Positions 19,344 to 27,994 of a stretch of 64,000 nucleotides of DNA are shown in pieces. The stretch is from the NCBI GenBank assembly GCA_943370285.1, contig CALRQJ020000005.1, positions 124,001 through 188,000 of the forward strand, written 5' to 3'. The notes under the pieces are model-generated. The model had not been told where the DNA came from and did not search any database. It worked only from the letters and a program-made list of their open reading frames with translations. The stretch is from CALRQJ02 sp943370285. GTDB taxonomy: Bacteria > Bacteroidota > Bacteroidia > Chitinophagales > Chitinophagaceae. The translations under genes and the position numbers were made by a program. Every line of letters starts with the position of its first letter. Position 1 is the first letter of the stretch.

Positions 19344-19937
19344 TTACTCCTGATTCAGTCCTTTGATTAAAATGGTCACCATATTTTCTTCTAATGCTTC
19401 GGCAGATATTTTGGCTGTGCTTCTGTGCCAACTTTCAATACCGCTGATGGCATGTAACATAATCAACACCGCTGTTGAAGCATCAATTTTTCTAATCTGT
19501 TGGCGGTTGATGCCGTCCTCAATAATGGCAGCAAAACGTTTACGATAGGTGCGGCGTTGATTTTGGTAGTTAGACAAATAAGGTTCGGCCAAATACTTCC
19601 ACTCTCGGTCACTCACAATTACTTCTTCGTAATCATGCACCATACATTTGATGTGAAAACGCAACAGTTTTTCTACTTTAGTAATAGCAGGAATTTTATC
19701 GGCTTCCATTTCATCCATCATTGTATTAAACTTGTTGGCAATGTTCAGACAAATTACTTGCAACAGTTCTGTCTTAGAATGAATATGGTTGTACAAGCTG
19801 GCGGCTTCTACACCCACTTGTTCAGCCAATTCCCGCATGCTAGCTGCTTTAAAGCCTTTTTCTCTGAATAAGGCTGCGGCCTTAGTAATAATGACATCTT
19901 TACGAGATGAATTGTTAGCTGGTTTTATTCGTGCCAT
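19344..19937 (-). CDS. TetR/AcrR family regulator, probable phenylacetate repressor (PaaR-like)
   Basis: 197 residues from the ATG at 19937 (a longer frame begins at a TTG inside the operator and is not credible). N-terminal TetR helix-turn-helix (ALFREKGFKAASMRELAEQVGVEAASLYNHI, about residues 16-50) and an all-helical ligand domain. It is cotranscribed with paaE. Its promoter carries an operator almost identical to that of paaA, which supports autoregulation and control of the epoxidase operon, probably relieved by phenylacetyl-CoA as in known PaaR proteins (inference). Confidence 0.88.
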   Translation of the reverse strand: MARIKPANNSSRKDVIITKAAALFREKGFKAASMRELAEQVGVEAASLYNHIHSKTELLQVICLNIANKFNTMMDEMEADKIPAITKVEKLLRFHIKCMVHDYEEVIVSDREWKYLAEPYLSNYQNQRRTYRKRFAAIIEDGINRQQIRKIDASTAVLIMLHAISGIESWHRSTAKISAEALEENMVTILIKGLNQE

Positions 19938-19941
19938 GACA

Positions 19942-19965
19942 CAAATGTATGCTAACAAGCGTTAG
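19942..19965 (-). promoter_or_regulatory. tetR-paaE promoter with TetR-type operator
   Basis: Operator CTAACAAGCGTTAG at 19952-19965 (CTAAC-N4-GTTAG), followed on the minus strand by TACATTTG (19949-19942), an exact TAnnTTTG -7 element, 4 bp before the ATG. The operator sits where it would block RNA polymerase. In opposite orientation it matches the paaA site at 13 of 14 bases. Confidence 0.7.
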
Positions 19966-20080
19966 GTTTAACGCAGCGTCAAAAAAAATCAATCTAGATA
20001 TTCAATTCAAATAATCTAGCGAAAACAAGCAATTCCCCTGAAATGCTATAGCTTCGCAGCCCATAATCAAATAGTAAACT

Positions 20081-21001
20081 ATGTCTTTAGTTGTTGTTGG
20101 TTCTATGGCATTTGATGCGATAGAAACCCCTTTTGGAAAAAGCGATAAAATCATTGGTGGTGCCGGTACCTATATTGCATGGTGTGCCAGCAATTTTACA
20201 CCGGTAAAACAAATTAGCGTAGTAGGCGGCGATTTTCCGCAGTCAGAATTAGATGCATTAACTGCACGTGGCGTTGATGTTGAAGCGGTGCAAATAAAGA
20301 AAGATGAGAAAACATTCTTTTGGAGTGGCAAGTACCATATGGATATGAATACCCGTGACACATTGGTTACCGAGTTGAATGTATTGGGAGATTTTAAACC
20401 TGTTGTACCAGAAAGTTATCAGGATTGTGAGTTTTTAATGTTGGGTAATTTGGCCCCATCCGTACAAATGAGTGTGATTGAGCAATTAAGAGTAAAACCA
20501 AAATTAGTGGTATTAGATACCATGAATTTTTGGATGGAAATAGCTTTAGGCGAATTGAAAAACGTATTAACGAAAGTTGATGTGTTGATGATTAATGATA
20601 GTGAGGCCCGTCAGTTGAGTGGCGATTTTTCTTTGGTTCGTGCTGCTAAAACCATTATGGCAATGGGACCAAAATATTTGGTAATTAAGAAAGGTGAACA
20701 TGGTGCTTTACTGTTTCATGAAAACAGTGTATTCTTTGCACCAGCACTACCATTAGAAGAAGTATTTGACCCAACAGGTGCAGGAGATACTTTTGCAGGT
20801 GGCTTTATTGGCCACTTGGCTAAAACCCGAGACATTAGCTTCGACAATATGAAAACCGCTATTATCGTAGGTAGTGCAATGGCCAGTTTTTGTGTAGAAA
20901 AGTTTGGTACCGAAAGACTAAGAGAAATTACCAAGGCCGATATTGATGAACGTTTAGACCAATTTGTACAATTGGTAAATTTTGATATTGATTTGGTATA
21001 A
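20081..21001 (+). CDS. PfkB family sugar/nucleoside kinase
   Basis: 306 residues. N-terminal GGAGTYIAW loop and the C-terminal PfkB signature DPTGAGDTFAGGF with the catalytic Asp of GAGD. Related Bacteroidetes proteins are annotated as ribokinase- or adenosine-kinase-like; the phosphate acceptor cannot be deduced. It is convergent with katG, sharing a very strong terminator. About 140 bp upstream is A/T-rich without a clear promoter. Confidence 0.88.
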   Translation: MSLVVVGSMAFDAIETPFGKSDKIIGGAGTYIAWCASNFTPVKQISVVGGDFPQSELDALTARGVDVEAVQIKKDEKTFFWSGKYHMDMNTRDTLVTELNVLGDFKPVVPESYQDCEFLMLGNLAPSVQMSVIEQLRVKPKLVVLDTMNFWMEIALGELKNVLTKVDVLMINDSEARQLSGDFSLVRAAKTIMAMGPKYLVIKKGEHGALLFHENSVFFAPALPLEEVFDPTGAGDTFAGGFIGHLAKTRDISFDNMKTAIIVGSAMASFCVEKFGTERLREITKADIDERLDQFVQLVNFDIDLV

Positions 21002-21019
21002 ATGCTCATTTAAATGGAC

Positions 21020-21054
21020 AAAAAAGGTGGTTTGAAATTCAAACCACCTTTTTT
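21020..21054. terminator. Strong bidirectional intrinsic terminator
   Basis: A nearly perfect 17-bp inverted repeat (21020-21036 with 21038-21054) starting with A6 and ending with T6, between the convergent PfkB kinase gene and katG. Confidence 0.93.
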
Positions 21055-21070
21055 ATTTATTGCTTAGAGA

Positions 21071-23305
21071 TTAAACTAAATCGAATCGATCTAAGTTCAT
21101 CACTTTAGTCCATGCGGCTACAAAATCATGCACAAATTTTTCTTTGGCATCATCACAAGCATATACTTCGGCCAATGCTCTTAGTTCGGTATTTGAACCA
21201 AAAATTAAATCTACTCTTGTTGCTGTCCATTTAGCTTCACCTGATTTACGATCTGTTCCTTCAAACAAATCTTTATGCTCATTTACCGGTTTCCATATGG
21301 TATTAAAATCCAATAAATGAACAAAGAAGTCATTGGTTAATGCCCCGGCATTATGTGTAAATACGCCATGCTTTGTAGCGTTGAAGTTGGTATCTAACAT
21401 TCGCATGCCACCAACCAAAACCGTCATTTCAGGCGCAGTAAGCGTTAATAGTTGTGCTTTATCAATCAACATTTCTTCAGCAGAAACTGAGTATCTGCCT
21501 TTCGCATAATTGCGGAAACCATCGGCATTAGGTTCTAACACAGCAAATGACTCAACATCGGTATGTTCTTGTCCTGCATCTGCTCTGCCGGGTGTAAATG
21601 GCACGGTAATGTCAACACCAGCGTTTTTAGCAGCTTGCTCAATAGCAGCACATCCACCTAAAACAATCAAATCGGCCAATGAAACTTTTTTACTGTTATT
21701 TGCTGCGTTGAATTGTTGTTGAATACCTTCTAAAACATCCAAAATGTTCGCTAATTCAGCCGGATTATTCACTTCCCAATACTTCTGCGGCGCCAAACGA
21801 ATTCTAGCGCCATTAGCACCACCACGTTTATCAGAACCACGGAAAGTGGAAGCAGAAGCCCAAGCTGTTGTTGTCAACTGACTAACGGTTAATCCAGATG
21901 CCAAAATTTTAGCTTTCAAGTCAGCAATATCAGCAGCATCAATCAATGCATGCTCTACTGCGGGAATAGGATCTTGCCAAATCAACACTTCGGCTGGCAC
22001 TTCTTTACCCAAATAACGAGCAATCGGTCCCATATCTCTATGTGTTAATTTAAACCAAGCACGGGCAAATGCATCGGCAAATTGGTCTGGGTTTTCGAAG
22101 AAACGTCTGGAAATTTTTTCATATGCCGGATCTACTCTTAACGCAATGTCTGATGTTAACATAAAAGGCTGATGTGTTTTACCAGCAACATGAGCATCGG
22201 GCACTAAACCCTCACCGGCATTACCTTTTGGCTTCCATTGGTGGGCACCTGCAGGACTCTTGGTTAATTCCCATTCGTAACCAAAAAGATTTTCAAAATA
22301 GTTATTGCTCCATTGTGTTGGCGTGGTTGTCCAAGCACCTTCTAAACCACTGGTAATGGTATCTTCAGCATTACCTTTTCCGAAAGTATTCTTCCAACCC
22401 GTTCCTTGCTCTTCAATAGATGCTGCGGCAGGTTCTCTACCAACATATTTGGTTGGATCAGCAGCACCGTGGGTTTTTCCAAAGGTGTGGCCACCGGCAA
22501 TTAGGGCAACGGTTTCTTCATCATTCATGGCCATTCTAGCAAATGTTTCCCTAATATCTCTTGCAGAAGCTAAAGGATCAGGATTACCATTTGGTCCTTC
22601 GGGATTTACATAAATCAACCCCATTTGTACGGCGGCTAAAGGTTTTTCTAAATCACGGTCGCCACTGTATCTTTTATCGCCTAACCATTCTTGTTCAGAA
22701 CCCCAATAGATGTCTTCTTCAGGCTCCCATACGTCTACTCTACCACCACCAAAACCAAAGGTTTTGAAACCCATAGATTCTAGTGCCACATTACCGGTTA
22801 AAATCATCAAATCGGCCCATGAAATTTTTCGACCATATTTTTGTTTAATCGGCCATAACAATAGACGGGCTTTATCTAAATTGGTATTATCAGGCCAACT
22901 GTTTAAAGGAGCAAAACGTAATGTTCCGGTACCTGCACCACCACGACCATCACCAGTACGGTAAGTACCTGCACTATGCCAAGCCATACGAATGAAGAAT
23001 GGACCGTAATGTCCATAATCTGCTGGCCACCAATCTTGTGAATTGGTCATTACGTCTGTAATATCTTTTTTTACGGCATCAAGATCTAATGACTTGAAGG
23101 CCTCGGAATAATTAAAATCTTCACCCATGGGGTTAGATAAAACTGAGTTTTGGCGAAGGATGTTAAGCTTAAGCTGGTTGGGCCACCAATCACGGTTTGA
23201 AGTGCCATTACCGGCTGTTTTTTTAACGGTAGCACCTGTAAACGGACATTTACTTTCTCCATTTACATTGTAACTTGTTGTACTAGCAGAGGTATTAGTA
23301 TCCAT
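21071..23305 (-). CDS. katG: Catalase-peroxidase KatG
   Basis: 744 residues, full length. The N-terminal catalytic half contains the distal Arg/Trp/His segment (RMAWHSAGTYR, near residue 105) and the proximal heme His in GGHTFGKTHG; the LIYVNPEGPNGNPDP segment holds the Tyr of the Met-Tyr-Trp adduct. The degenerate second half is complete. It removes H2O2 as catalase and peroxidase. Transcribed alone. Upstream are a -7 element and an inverted repeat that may be a peroxide-responsive site. Confidence 0.98.
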   Translation of the reverse strand: MDTNTSASTTSYNVNGESKCPFTGATVKKTAGNGTSNRDWWPNQLKLNILRQNSVLSNPMGEDFNYSEAFKSLDLDAVKKDITDVMTNSQDWWPADYGHYGPFFIRMAWHSAGTYRTGDGRGGAGTGTLRFAPLNSWPDNTNLDKARLLLWPIKQKYGRKISWADLMILTGNVALESMGFKTFGFGGGRVDVWEPEEDIYWGSEQEWLGDKRYSGDRDLEKPLAAVQMGLIYVNPEGPNGNPDPLASARDIRETFARMAMNDEETVALIAGGHTFGKTHGAADPTKYVGREPAAASIEEQGTGWKNTFGKGNAEDTITSGLEGAWTTTPTQWSNNYFENLFGYEWELTKSPAGAHQWKPKGNAGEGLVPDAHVAGKTHQPFMLTSDIALRVDPAYEKISRRFFENPDQFADAFARAWFKLTHRDMGPIARYLGKEVPAEVLIWQDPIPAVEHALIDAADIADLKAKILASGLTVSQLTTTAWASASTFRGSDKRGGANGARIRLAPQKYWEVNNPAELANILDVLEGIQQQFNAANNSKKVSLADLIVLGGCAAIEQAAKNAGVDITVPFTPGRADAGQEHTDVESFAVLEPNADGFRNYAKGRYSVSAEEMLIDKAQLLTLTAPEMTVLVGGMRMLDTNFNATKHGVFTHNAGALTNDFFVHLLDFNTIWKPVNEHKDLFEGTDRKSGEAKWTATRVDLIFGSNTELRALAEVYACDDAKEKFVHDFVAAWTKVMNLDRFDLV

Positions 23306-23319
23306 AATGTAACAATTTT

Positions 23320-23345
23320 ATTGATTGAAATCAATTGCAAAATTA
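23320..23345 (-). promoter_or_regulatory. katG promoter -7 element and inverted repeat
   Basis: TAATTTTG on the minus strand (23345-23338) matches TAnnTTTG exactly. Just downstream, overlapping the likely transcription start, is ATTGAT-N4-ATCAAT (23320-23335). The dyad could bind a PerR/OxyR-type regulator, but it does not clearly match either consensus. No good -33 TTG is seen. Confidence 0.35.
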
Positions 23346-23387
23346 AACAGGAAAAGGTGAAAGGAATTATTTATTTAGTTGATAGAG

Positions 23388-23540
23388 TTATAGATAAAAT
23401 CTATTAGTTAGCATTGATAATGGGTTAGCATCAGCATAAAATTGCTGGTGGTGTTGCAAAACCCTAACCGATGAATCTATTGATTCGCCGATGTAATATT
23501 TGTCAGTTGATGAGCTATATATCACATACACCTCATGCAT
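23388..23540 (-). pseudogene. Truncated GIY-YIG nuclease-like gene
   Basis: A 50-codon frame from the ATG at 23540. Its start, VYVIYSSSTDKYYIGES followed by a V-R-V-LQHH stretch, is the first half of a GIY-YIG domain of the type common in Bacteroidetes. The C-terminal half with the catalytic Glu is missing and the frame ends soon after, so it is a remnant. It lies directly downstream of tRNA-Phe and its terminator, where such genes often occur. Confidence 0.6.
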
Positions 23541-23548
23541 AAAACAAC

Positions 23549-23574
23549 AAAACCCCAACTTATGTTGAGGTTTT
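23549..23574 (-). terminator. Terminator of tRNA-Phe
   Basis: Inverted repeat of 11 bp with one mismatch (23549-23559 with 23564-23574), loop of four bases, T-rich on the minus strand. It starts 4 bp after the tRNA 3' end. Confidence 0.75.
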
Positions 23575-23577
23575 ATG

Positions 23578-23650
23578 TGGTGTGGGCCGGGATTGAACCG
23601 GCGACACATGGATTTTCAGTCCATTGCTCTACCAACTGAGCTACCGCACC
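23578..23650 (-). tRNA. tRNA-Phe (anticodon GAA)
   Basis: 73 nt without encoded CCA. D-arm (AGCTC-AGTTGGT-AGAGC), anticodon loop CTGAAAA with GAA at 23617-23615, T-arm GCCGG-TTCAATC-CCGGC and discriminator A are all present. The acceptor stem GGTGCGG/CCACACC has one C5-A68 mismatch. Confidence 0.95.
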
Positions 23651-23779
23651 ATCCTGAAACATTAAACCAACATAAGTGGAAGCTACGCTAGTTTTCCTGT
23701 TTCGGGGTTGCAAATATAGGTTTCAAATCGAAACCACAAAAACTATATTCCTATTTCTATCGCAAAACCCGAGAAATAC

Positions 23780-25231
23780 TTAGAATTCGCAGTTCTTTGG
23801 CGTTCGGGCAAAAGCAATAACATCTCTAATATTCGTCATGCCGGTTACAAACTGTACCATTCGTTCAAAACCTAACCCAAATCCGGCATGTGGTACACTA
23901 CCAAAACGGCGGGTATCTAAGTACCAGCTCATTTCTTCTGCCGGAATATGAAAGTCTTTCATGCGTTGTAACAAATTGTCTAAGCGTTCTTCTCTTTGGC
24001 TACCACCAACAATTTCACCAATGCCCGGTGCTAAAATATCCATGGCTGCAACCGTTTCTTTGCCGGGTTCACAACCATCATTCAATCGCATATAAAAGGC
24101 CTTGATGGCTGCCGGATAATTCGTCACAATGACCGGTTTTTTGAAATGCTTCTCTACCAAGTATCTTTCATGCTCACTTTGCATATCAATGCCCCATTTA
24201 ACATCGTATTTAAACTTCTTCTTTTTATAGGCTGGAGAATCTAATAAAATATTTATGGCTTCGGAATAAGTGATGCGTTCAAATTGATTATCGGTTACAA
24301 ACTTCAATTTTTCAATCAACCCAAATTCTTGTCTTTCGTTTTGTGGTTTTTGCTTTTCTTCTTCTGCCAAACGCTGATCTAAAAACTCCAAGTCCTCCAT
24401 ATTATGCTCCATCACATAACGAATCAGGTACTGAATAAACGCCTCGGCTAAATCCATATTATCTTCCAAATCATTAAACGCAACTTCGGGCTCAATCATC
24501 CAAAATTCCGCCAAATGCCTTGTGGTATTACTGTTTTCGGCCCTAAATGTGGGACCAAAAGTGTAAATCTCACTAAATGCCATTGCACCCAACTCACCCT
24601 CTAATTGTCCGCTAACGGTAAGGTTTGTGCTTTTGCCAAAAAAATCTTCATTGTAGTCAATTTGACCGTCGGCAGTTTTAGGAGCAGTACCATCCATAGG
24701 CAGCGTAGTTACCCTAAACATTTCACCGGCACCTTCGGCATCACTTGCGGTAATGATTGGTGTATGCAGATATATAAATCCTTTTTGATTAAAGAATTGA
24801 TGCACTGCAAAAGCCAAACTATGTCTTAGTCTAAAAACAGACCCGAACGTATTGGTACGAAATCTCAAGTGAGCTTTTTCTCTCAAAAATTCTAGGCTGT
24901 GCTTTTTGGGTTGTAAAGGATATTTTTCAGCATCGCTATCTCCTAATATCTCAACCGTTTTTGCTTTCACTTCTACTTTTTGGCCTTTGCCTAAACTTGC
25001 CACTACTTCACCGGTTACTCTAAGCGAAGCCCCTGTGGTAATGCGTTTCAGCGTAGCATCATCCAACAAACCCAATTCTACTACTACTTGTAGATTATTA
25101 TTGGTACTACCATCATTTAAAGCAATAAACTGGTTGTTACGAAAAGTACGTACCCAACCCATTACAGTAACTTCTTGTCCGGTTTGCTCCGTTTCGAGCA
25201 ACGCTTTAACTTTAATTCGCTTGTTAAACAT
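23780..25231 (-). CDS. asnS: Asparaginyl-tRNA synthetase
   Basis: 483 residues from the ATG at 25231. The longer frame to 25318 starts upstream of the predicted transcription start and encodes a non-family leader. N-terminal OB-fold anticodon-binding domain (VMGWVRTFRNNQFIALNDGS), then the class II catalytic domain with motif 2 (FGPTFRAENSNTTRHL) and motif 3 (GFGLGFERMVQFV). The RDVIAFARTPKN ending is slightly divergent from the usual RDVIPFPRTP. Confidence 0.97.
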   Translation of the reverse strand: MFNKRIKVKALLETEQTGQEVTVMGWVRTFRNNQFIALNDGSTNNNLQVVVELGLLDDATLKRITTGASLRVTGEVVASLGKGQKVEVKAKTVEILGDSDAEKYPLQPKKHSLEFLREKAHLRFRTNTFGSVFRLRHSLAFAVHQFFNQKGFIYLHTPIITASDAEGAGEMFRVTTLPMDGTAPKTADGQIDYNEDFFGKSTNLTVSGQLEGELGAMAFSEIYTFGPTFRAENSNTTRHLAEFWMIEPEVAFNDLEDNMDLAEAFIQYLIRYVMEHNMEDLEFLDQRLAEEEKQKPQNERQEFGLIEKLKFVTDNQFERITYSEAINILLDSPAYKKKKFKYDVKWGIDMQSEHERYLVEKHFKKPVIVTNYPAAIKAFYMRLNDGCEPGKETVAAMDILAPGIGEIVGGSQREERLDNLLQRMKDFHIPAEEMSWYLDTRRFGSVPHAGFGLGFERMVQFVTGMTNIRDVIAFARTPKNCEF

Positions 25232-25315
25232 GATATATTTTTTTGTGGAGCCGGCCTTGGTACTACTAGGTAACATTGCTTGCGACGCTCCGTTCAACGC
25301 CATAACTTTGGGCAG

Positions 25316-25345
25316 CAAATATAATGGAAATGCAGTAGGGACAAA
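25316..25345 (-). promoter_or_regulatory. asnS promoter
   Basis: On the minus strand TTTG (25345-25342), an 18-bp spacer and TATATTTG (25323-25316), an exact match to the Bacteroidetes -7 motif with near-canonical spacing. Transcription should begin about 75-80 nt before the ATG. Confidence 0.6.
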
Positions 25346-25357
25346 GAATAGCCACTA

Positions 25358-25879
25358 TTACACAACTTTAATTTGCTTTTCGAGAATGATGAATTCAAAA
25401 GGCTGTGTCGGTTTACCAAATCGTTCTTCACCGGTAAAAGCTTTTGTGGCACCTGTATCAGTGTAGCCATGTCTGTTATACCAAGCAACCAATTCGGTTC
25501 TTAAAGGTATTACCGACATAAATATAGCCGTAGCCCCAATATTTAAAGCATAGGCTTCAGCAGCTTGTAACAATTGTTTTCCAATACCATTGGCTTGTTC
25601 AAATGGCGAAACACAGAGCAACCCTAAATAGATTTTTTCTCCTTCTTGGTTTAAGTAAACACTACCGGAAATAATACCATCCGCATTGGTATATTTAAGA
25701 AAAACGGATGTTGGCAGCAGCATTAATTGTTGCAAACCCGGTTCATCAATTCGTTCTTCCCCCTCTAATAAATGGGCTTCGGTAGTCCAACCTTTAGTGG
25801 AAACTTCACCACGGTATGCACTATTGATTAACTGAACTAAATAAGAAATATCGGCAGTAGCCGCAATGGTAACAGGCAT
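25358..25879 (-). CDS. GNAT family N-acetyltransferase
   Basis: 173-residue single GNAT domain. The acetyl-CoA binding motif A appears as LGLLCVSPFEQANGIGKQLLQAAE, followed by the C-terminal YNRHGYTDTGATKAF strand. The acyl acceptor is unknown. It is upstream of asnS on the same strand and ends just above the asnS promoter. Confidence 0.85.
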   Translation of the reverse strand: MPVTIAATADISYLVQLINSAYRGEVSTKGWTTEAHLLEGEERIDEPGLQQLMLLPTSVFLKYTNADGIISGSVYLNQEGEKIYLGLLCVSPFEQANGIGKQLLQAAEAYALNIGATAIFMSVIPLRTELVAWYNRHGYTDTGATKAFTGEERFGKPTQPFEFIILEKQIKVV

Positions 25880-25960
25880 TTTTTTAAAACGAAGATAAAA
25901 AGAGAATAGCGAATGCTTTTCAACAGAAAAACATTACTTCGCTTGTATAAAGCCGTTTCC

Positions 25961-26194
25961 ATGAATGCTCCGCTGCCTCAACCTAACCCTGAATTATTAG
26001 TGCAACTCGTTACCACTAAAATGCCTTTTGGCAAATACAAAGACCGACTAATTAGTGACTTACCTGTGTCGTATTTAGAATGGTTTCAACGCAAAGGTTT
26101 CCCGCCGGGCAAAGTGGGTACATTACTACACACTGCTTACGAAATAAAAATTAATGGCTTAGATGAAATTTTATGGCAACTGAAGAAAATGTAA
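25961..26194 (+). CDS. DUF3820 family protein
   Basis: 77 residues from the ATG at 25961; another in-frame ATG at 25913 would add 16 basic residues that are not typical of the family. The conserved DUF3820 core is visible as KMPFGKYKDRLISDLPVSYLEWF. Function is unknown. Some relatives are described as quorum-sensing-linked factors, which I would not transfer here. Confidence 0.75.
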   Translation: MNAPLPQPNPELLVQLVTTKMPFGKYKDRLISDLPVSYLEWFQRKGFPPGKVGTLLHTAYEIKINGLDEILWQLKKM

Positions 26195-26196
26195 TA

Positions 26197-26850
26197 TTAA
26201 ACCAACTGTATTTCTTTTAAAACCGCATCAATTCTTGTCTTCAAATCTTCGAAAGAAGTATATCCTCTAGCCACCAAATGAAATTTGGTTTCGGAAGTTT
26301 GAACCAACAAATAAGGAAAACCGGTGGCCTGCAATTGTTTGCACAAGGCAAATTCATAATGTGCTTTTTCTTTGTATTCCTCCGATTTTAATTTGCTATA
26401 AAAAGCCTCCTGCTGAATGCTGTATTTTTCTAATAAATGTTCGTAGGCTGCATCATCGGTTAAATCTCTGCCTTCGTAGTGTAAGGCAATTTGCAAATCG
26501 GCAGCAAATTCAACTTGTCTGTAAGGATAATACTCCTTAAATACACACATGGCAATGGCAGGTTTTTCACTATTAGGAAACCAATCACTTAAGTCAGGAT
26601 TATTGATATGCCACAAATAATCGCTACCAAATTCAATGCCTGAATACGCCTCAACTGTTTTATATGCTTGTTGAATATATCCTGCTGTAGCACTGATATG
26701 CACCGGTTTTTCGGGCAATACCATTCCACCTGATAATACTTCTAAATCCATCAATGGCGCATATTCCGCATTCAGTTTTTTCATGACCGCACTAAAACCA
26801 TAACACCATCCACAATAAGCATCGTAACAATAAATCAATAAAGGTTTCAT
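26197..26850 (-). CDS. DsbA-family thioredoxin-fold protein
   Basis: 217 residues with a CGWC active site at residues 13-16 after a beta-strand, the helical insertion of the DsbA/FrnE class in the middle, and a cis-Pro in TGFPYLLV. There is no signal peptide, so it should be a cytoplasmic oxidoreductase or isomerase. It lies 10 bp after the SnoaL-like gene on the same strand, probably one operon. Confidence 0.82.
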   Translation of the reverse strand: MKPLLIYCYDAYCGWCYGFSAVMKKLNAEYAPLMDLEVLSGGMVLPEKPVHISATAGYIQQAYKTVEAYSGIEFGSDYLWHINNPDLSDWFPNSEKPAIAMCVFKEYYPYRQVEFAADLQIALHYEGRDLTDDAAYEHLLEKYSIQQEAFYSKLKSEEYKEKAHYEFALCKQLQATGFPYLLVQTSETKFHLVARGYTSFEDLKTRIDAVLKEIQLV

Positions 26851-26860
26851 AAGTATTCCC

Positions 26861-27331
26861 TTAATCTTGTTGCATAAATTTAACCAAGTTTGCTTTGGCA
26901 GATTTTCGAATTTTATTTTGGAAAAAATTTGTCCAACCCAATACTATTCCCAATACACCAAATGCTTGTTGGCACCATTTGTACATCGAAAAAGCATCTG
27001 AATGTTCAATAATTAATCCATCCTTTAAACGCATAAATGCTTTTATTTTATTCACCACCCTTCTTCCTGTTTTAGAAAAAGTATACGTAGCAACCCATTC
27101 AACAGTAGCATACTCTTCATCAAGTAATTGAATATTGCTAAACACCAAGGAGAAGTTTTTGGCATTTTTACAAAGCATTTCCCACATGGCCCTAGCATGG
27201 TCAGCATCCATCAAACCAAAAACCGGATCATTGAATACGGCATCATCACTATAACATTGCTGCATCGTAGCATAATCTAATTGCTGAAATGCAGTATAGA
27301 ACTTATTTATTGTAGCGGTATTTGCATCCAT
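26861..27331 (-). CDS. SnoaL/NTF2-like fold protein
   Basis: 156 residues from the ATG at 27331 (the longer frame begins with TTG). The sequence NKFYTAFQQLDYATMQQCYSDD followed by AVFNDPVFG is typical of SnoaL-like nuclear-transport-factor-2 domains. These are small pocket proteins with varied roles; none can be assigned here. It precedes the DsbA-like gene. Confidence 0.78.
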   Translation of the reverse strand: MDANTATINKFYTAFQQLDYATMQQCYSDDAVFNDPVFGLMDADHARAMWEMLCKNAKNFSLVFSNIQLLDEEYATVEWVATYTFSKTGRRVVNKIKAFMRLKDGLIIEHSDAFSMYKWCQQAFGVLGIVLGWTNFFQNKIRKSAKANLVKFMQQD

Positions 27332-27484
27332 ATTAAATAGCAATTGAACTGCAAAGTAACTGAATTAAAGAGCATCTCCTTAGTAGCTGTTGTAATTCAT
27401 CGCCATTGAAAAAAAATTTTGGAGATAATGTGATTTTTGAACCTTTACTACGATTAATCTATCATAACCCAAGAATAGCTAGCA

Positions 27485-27994
27485 ATGGATTTGGCAAAAC
27501 AAGAACAATTATTACAGCAGATACAAGAAAATAAAGGTATCATTTTAAAAATTTGCCATTCTTATTGTACCAAACAACAAGACAGAGAAGATGTAGCGCA
27601 AGAAATTATGTATCAACTGTGGAAGTCGGCTCCACATTTTGATCATAAAGTAAAATTTTCTACTTGGATGTATCGAGTGGCATTAAATGTTGCCATCTCA
27701 TTTTACCGTAAGCATGAATTGAATCAGCCTATCATACTTTCGTCTGAAAGCATTGTCAATGTTGCAGAGCAGGACGAAACTCACAACAGTGAAACCGCTG
27801 AGAAAAGCAGGTTGTTACAACAATTTATTCATGAATTAAAGGCACTAGATCGAGCACTAATGATATTATACTTAGAGTCAAGACCTTACGCTGAAATTGC
27901 TGATATCATTGGTATTTCAACTACTAATGTGGCAACAAAAATCAATCGAATCAAACAACAGCTAAAACATAAATTTTCACAATACAACAAATGA
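27485..27994 (+). CDS. ECF-type RNA polymerase sigma factor
   Basis: 169 residues. Region 2 (HSYCTKQQDREDVAQEIMYQLWKSA; FSTWMYRVALNVAISFYRK) and region 4 (LDRALMILYLESRPYAEIADIIGIS, TNVATKINRIKQQLK) are clear. Its stop overlaps the ATG of the following membrane protein gene (ATGA), suggesting translational coupling of a sigma/anti-sigma-like pair. A possible ECF-type promoter lies at 27439-27461. Confidence 0.93.
   Translation: MDLAKQEQLLQQIQENKGIILKICHSYCTKQQDREDVAQEIMYQLWKSAPHFDHKVKFSTWMYRVALNVAISFYRKHELNQPIILSSESIVNVAEQDETHNSETAEKSRLLQQFIHELKALDRALMILYLESRPYAEIADIIGISTTNVATKINRIKQQLKHKFSQYNK

Noticed and set aside
5604..19937. The paa region as a recently acquired island
   Set aside because: Base composition and codon choice look like the flanks, and no integrase, transposase or flanking tRNA is present around the cluster.
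23578..23650. tRNA-Phe as a pseudo-tRNA because of the C5-A68 mismatch
   Set aside because: All arms, the anticodon loop, the T-loop and a good terminator are intact; one acceptor mismatch is tolerable.
25231..25318. An N-terminal extension of AsnS
   Set aside because: The region lies largely in the predicted 5' leader behind the promoter at 25316-25345, and family members start at the OB-fold.
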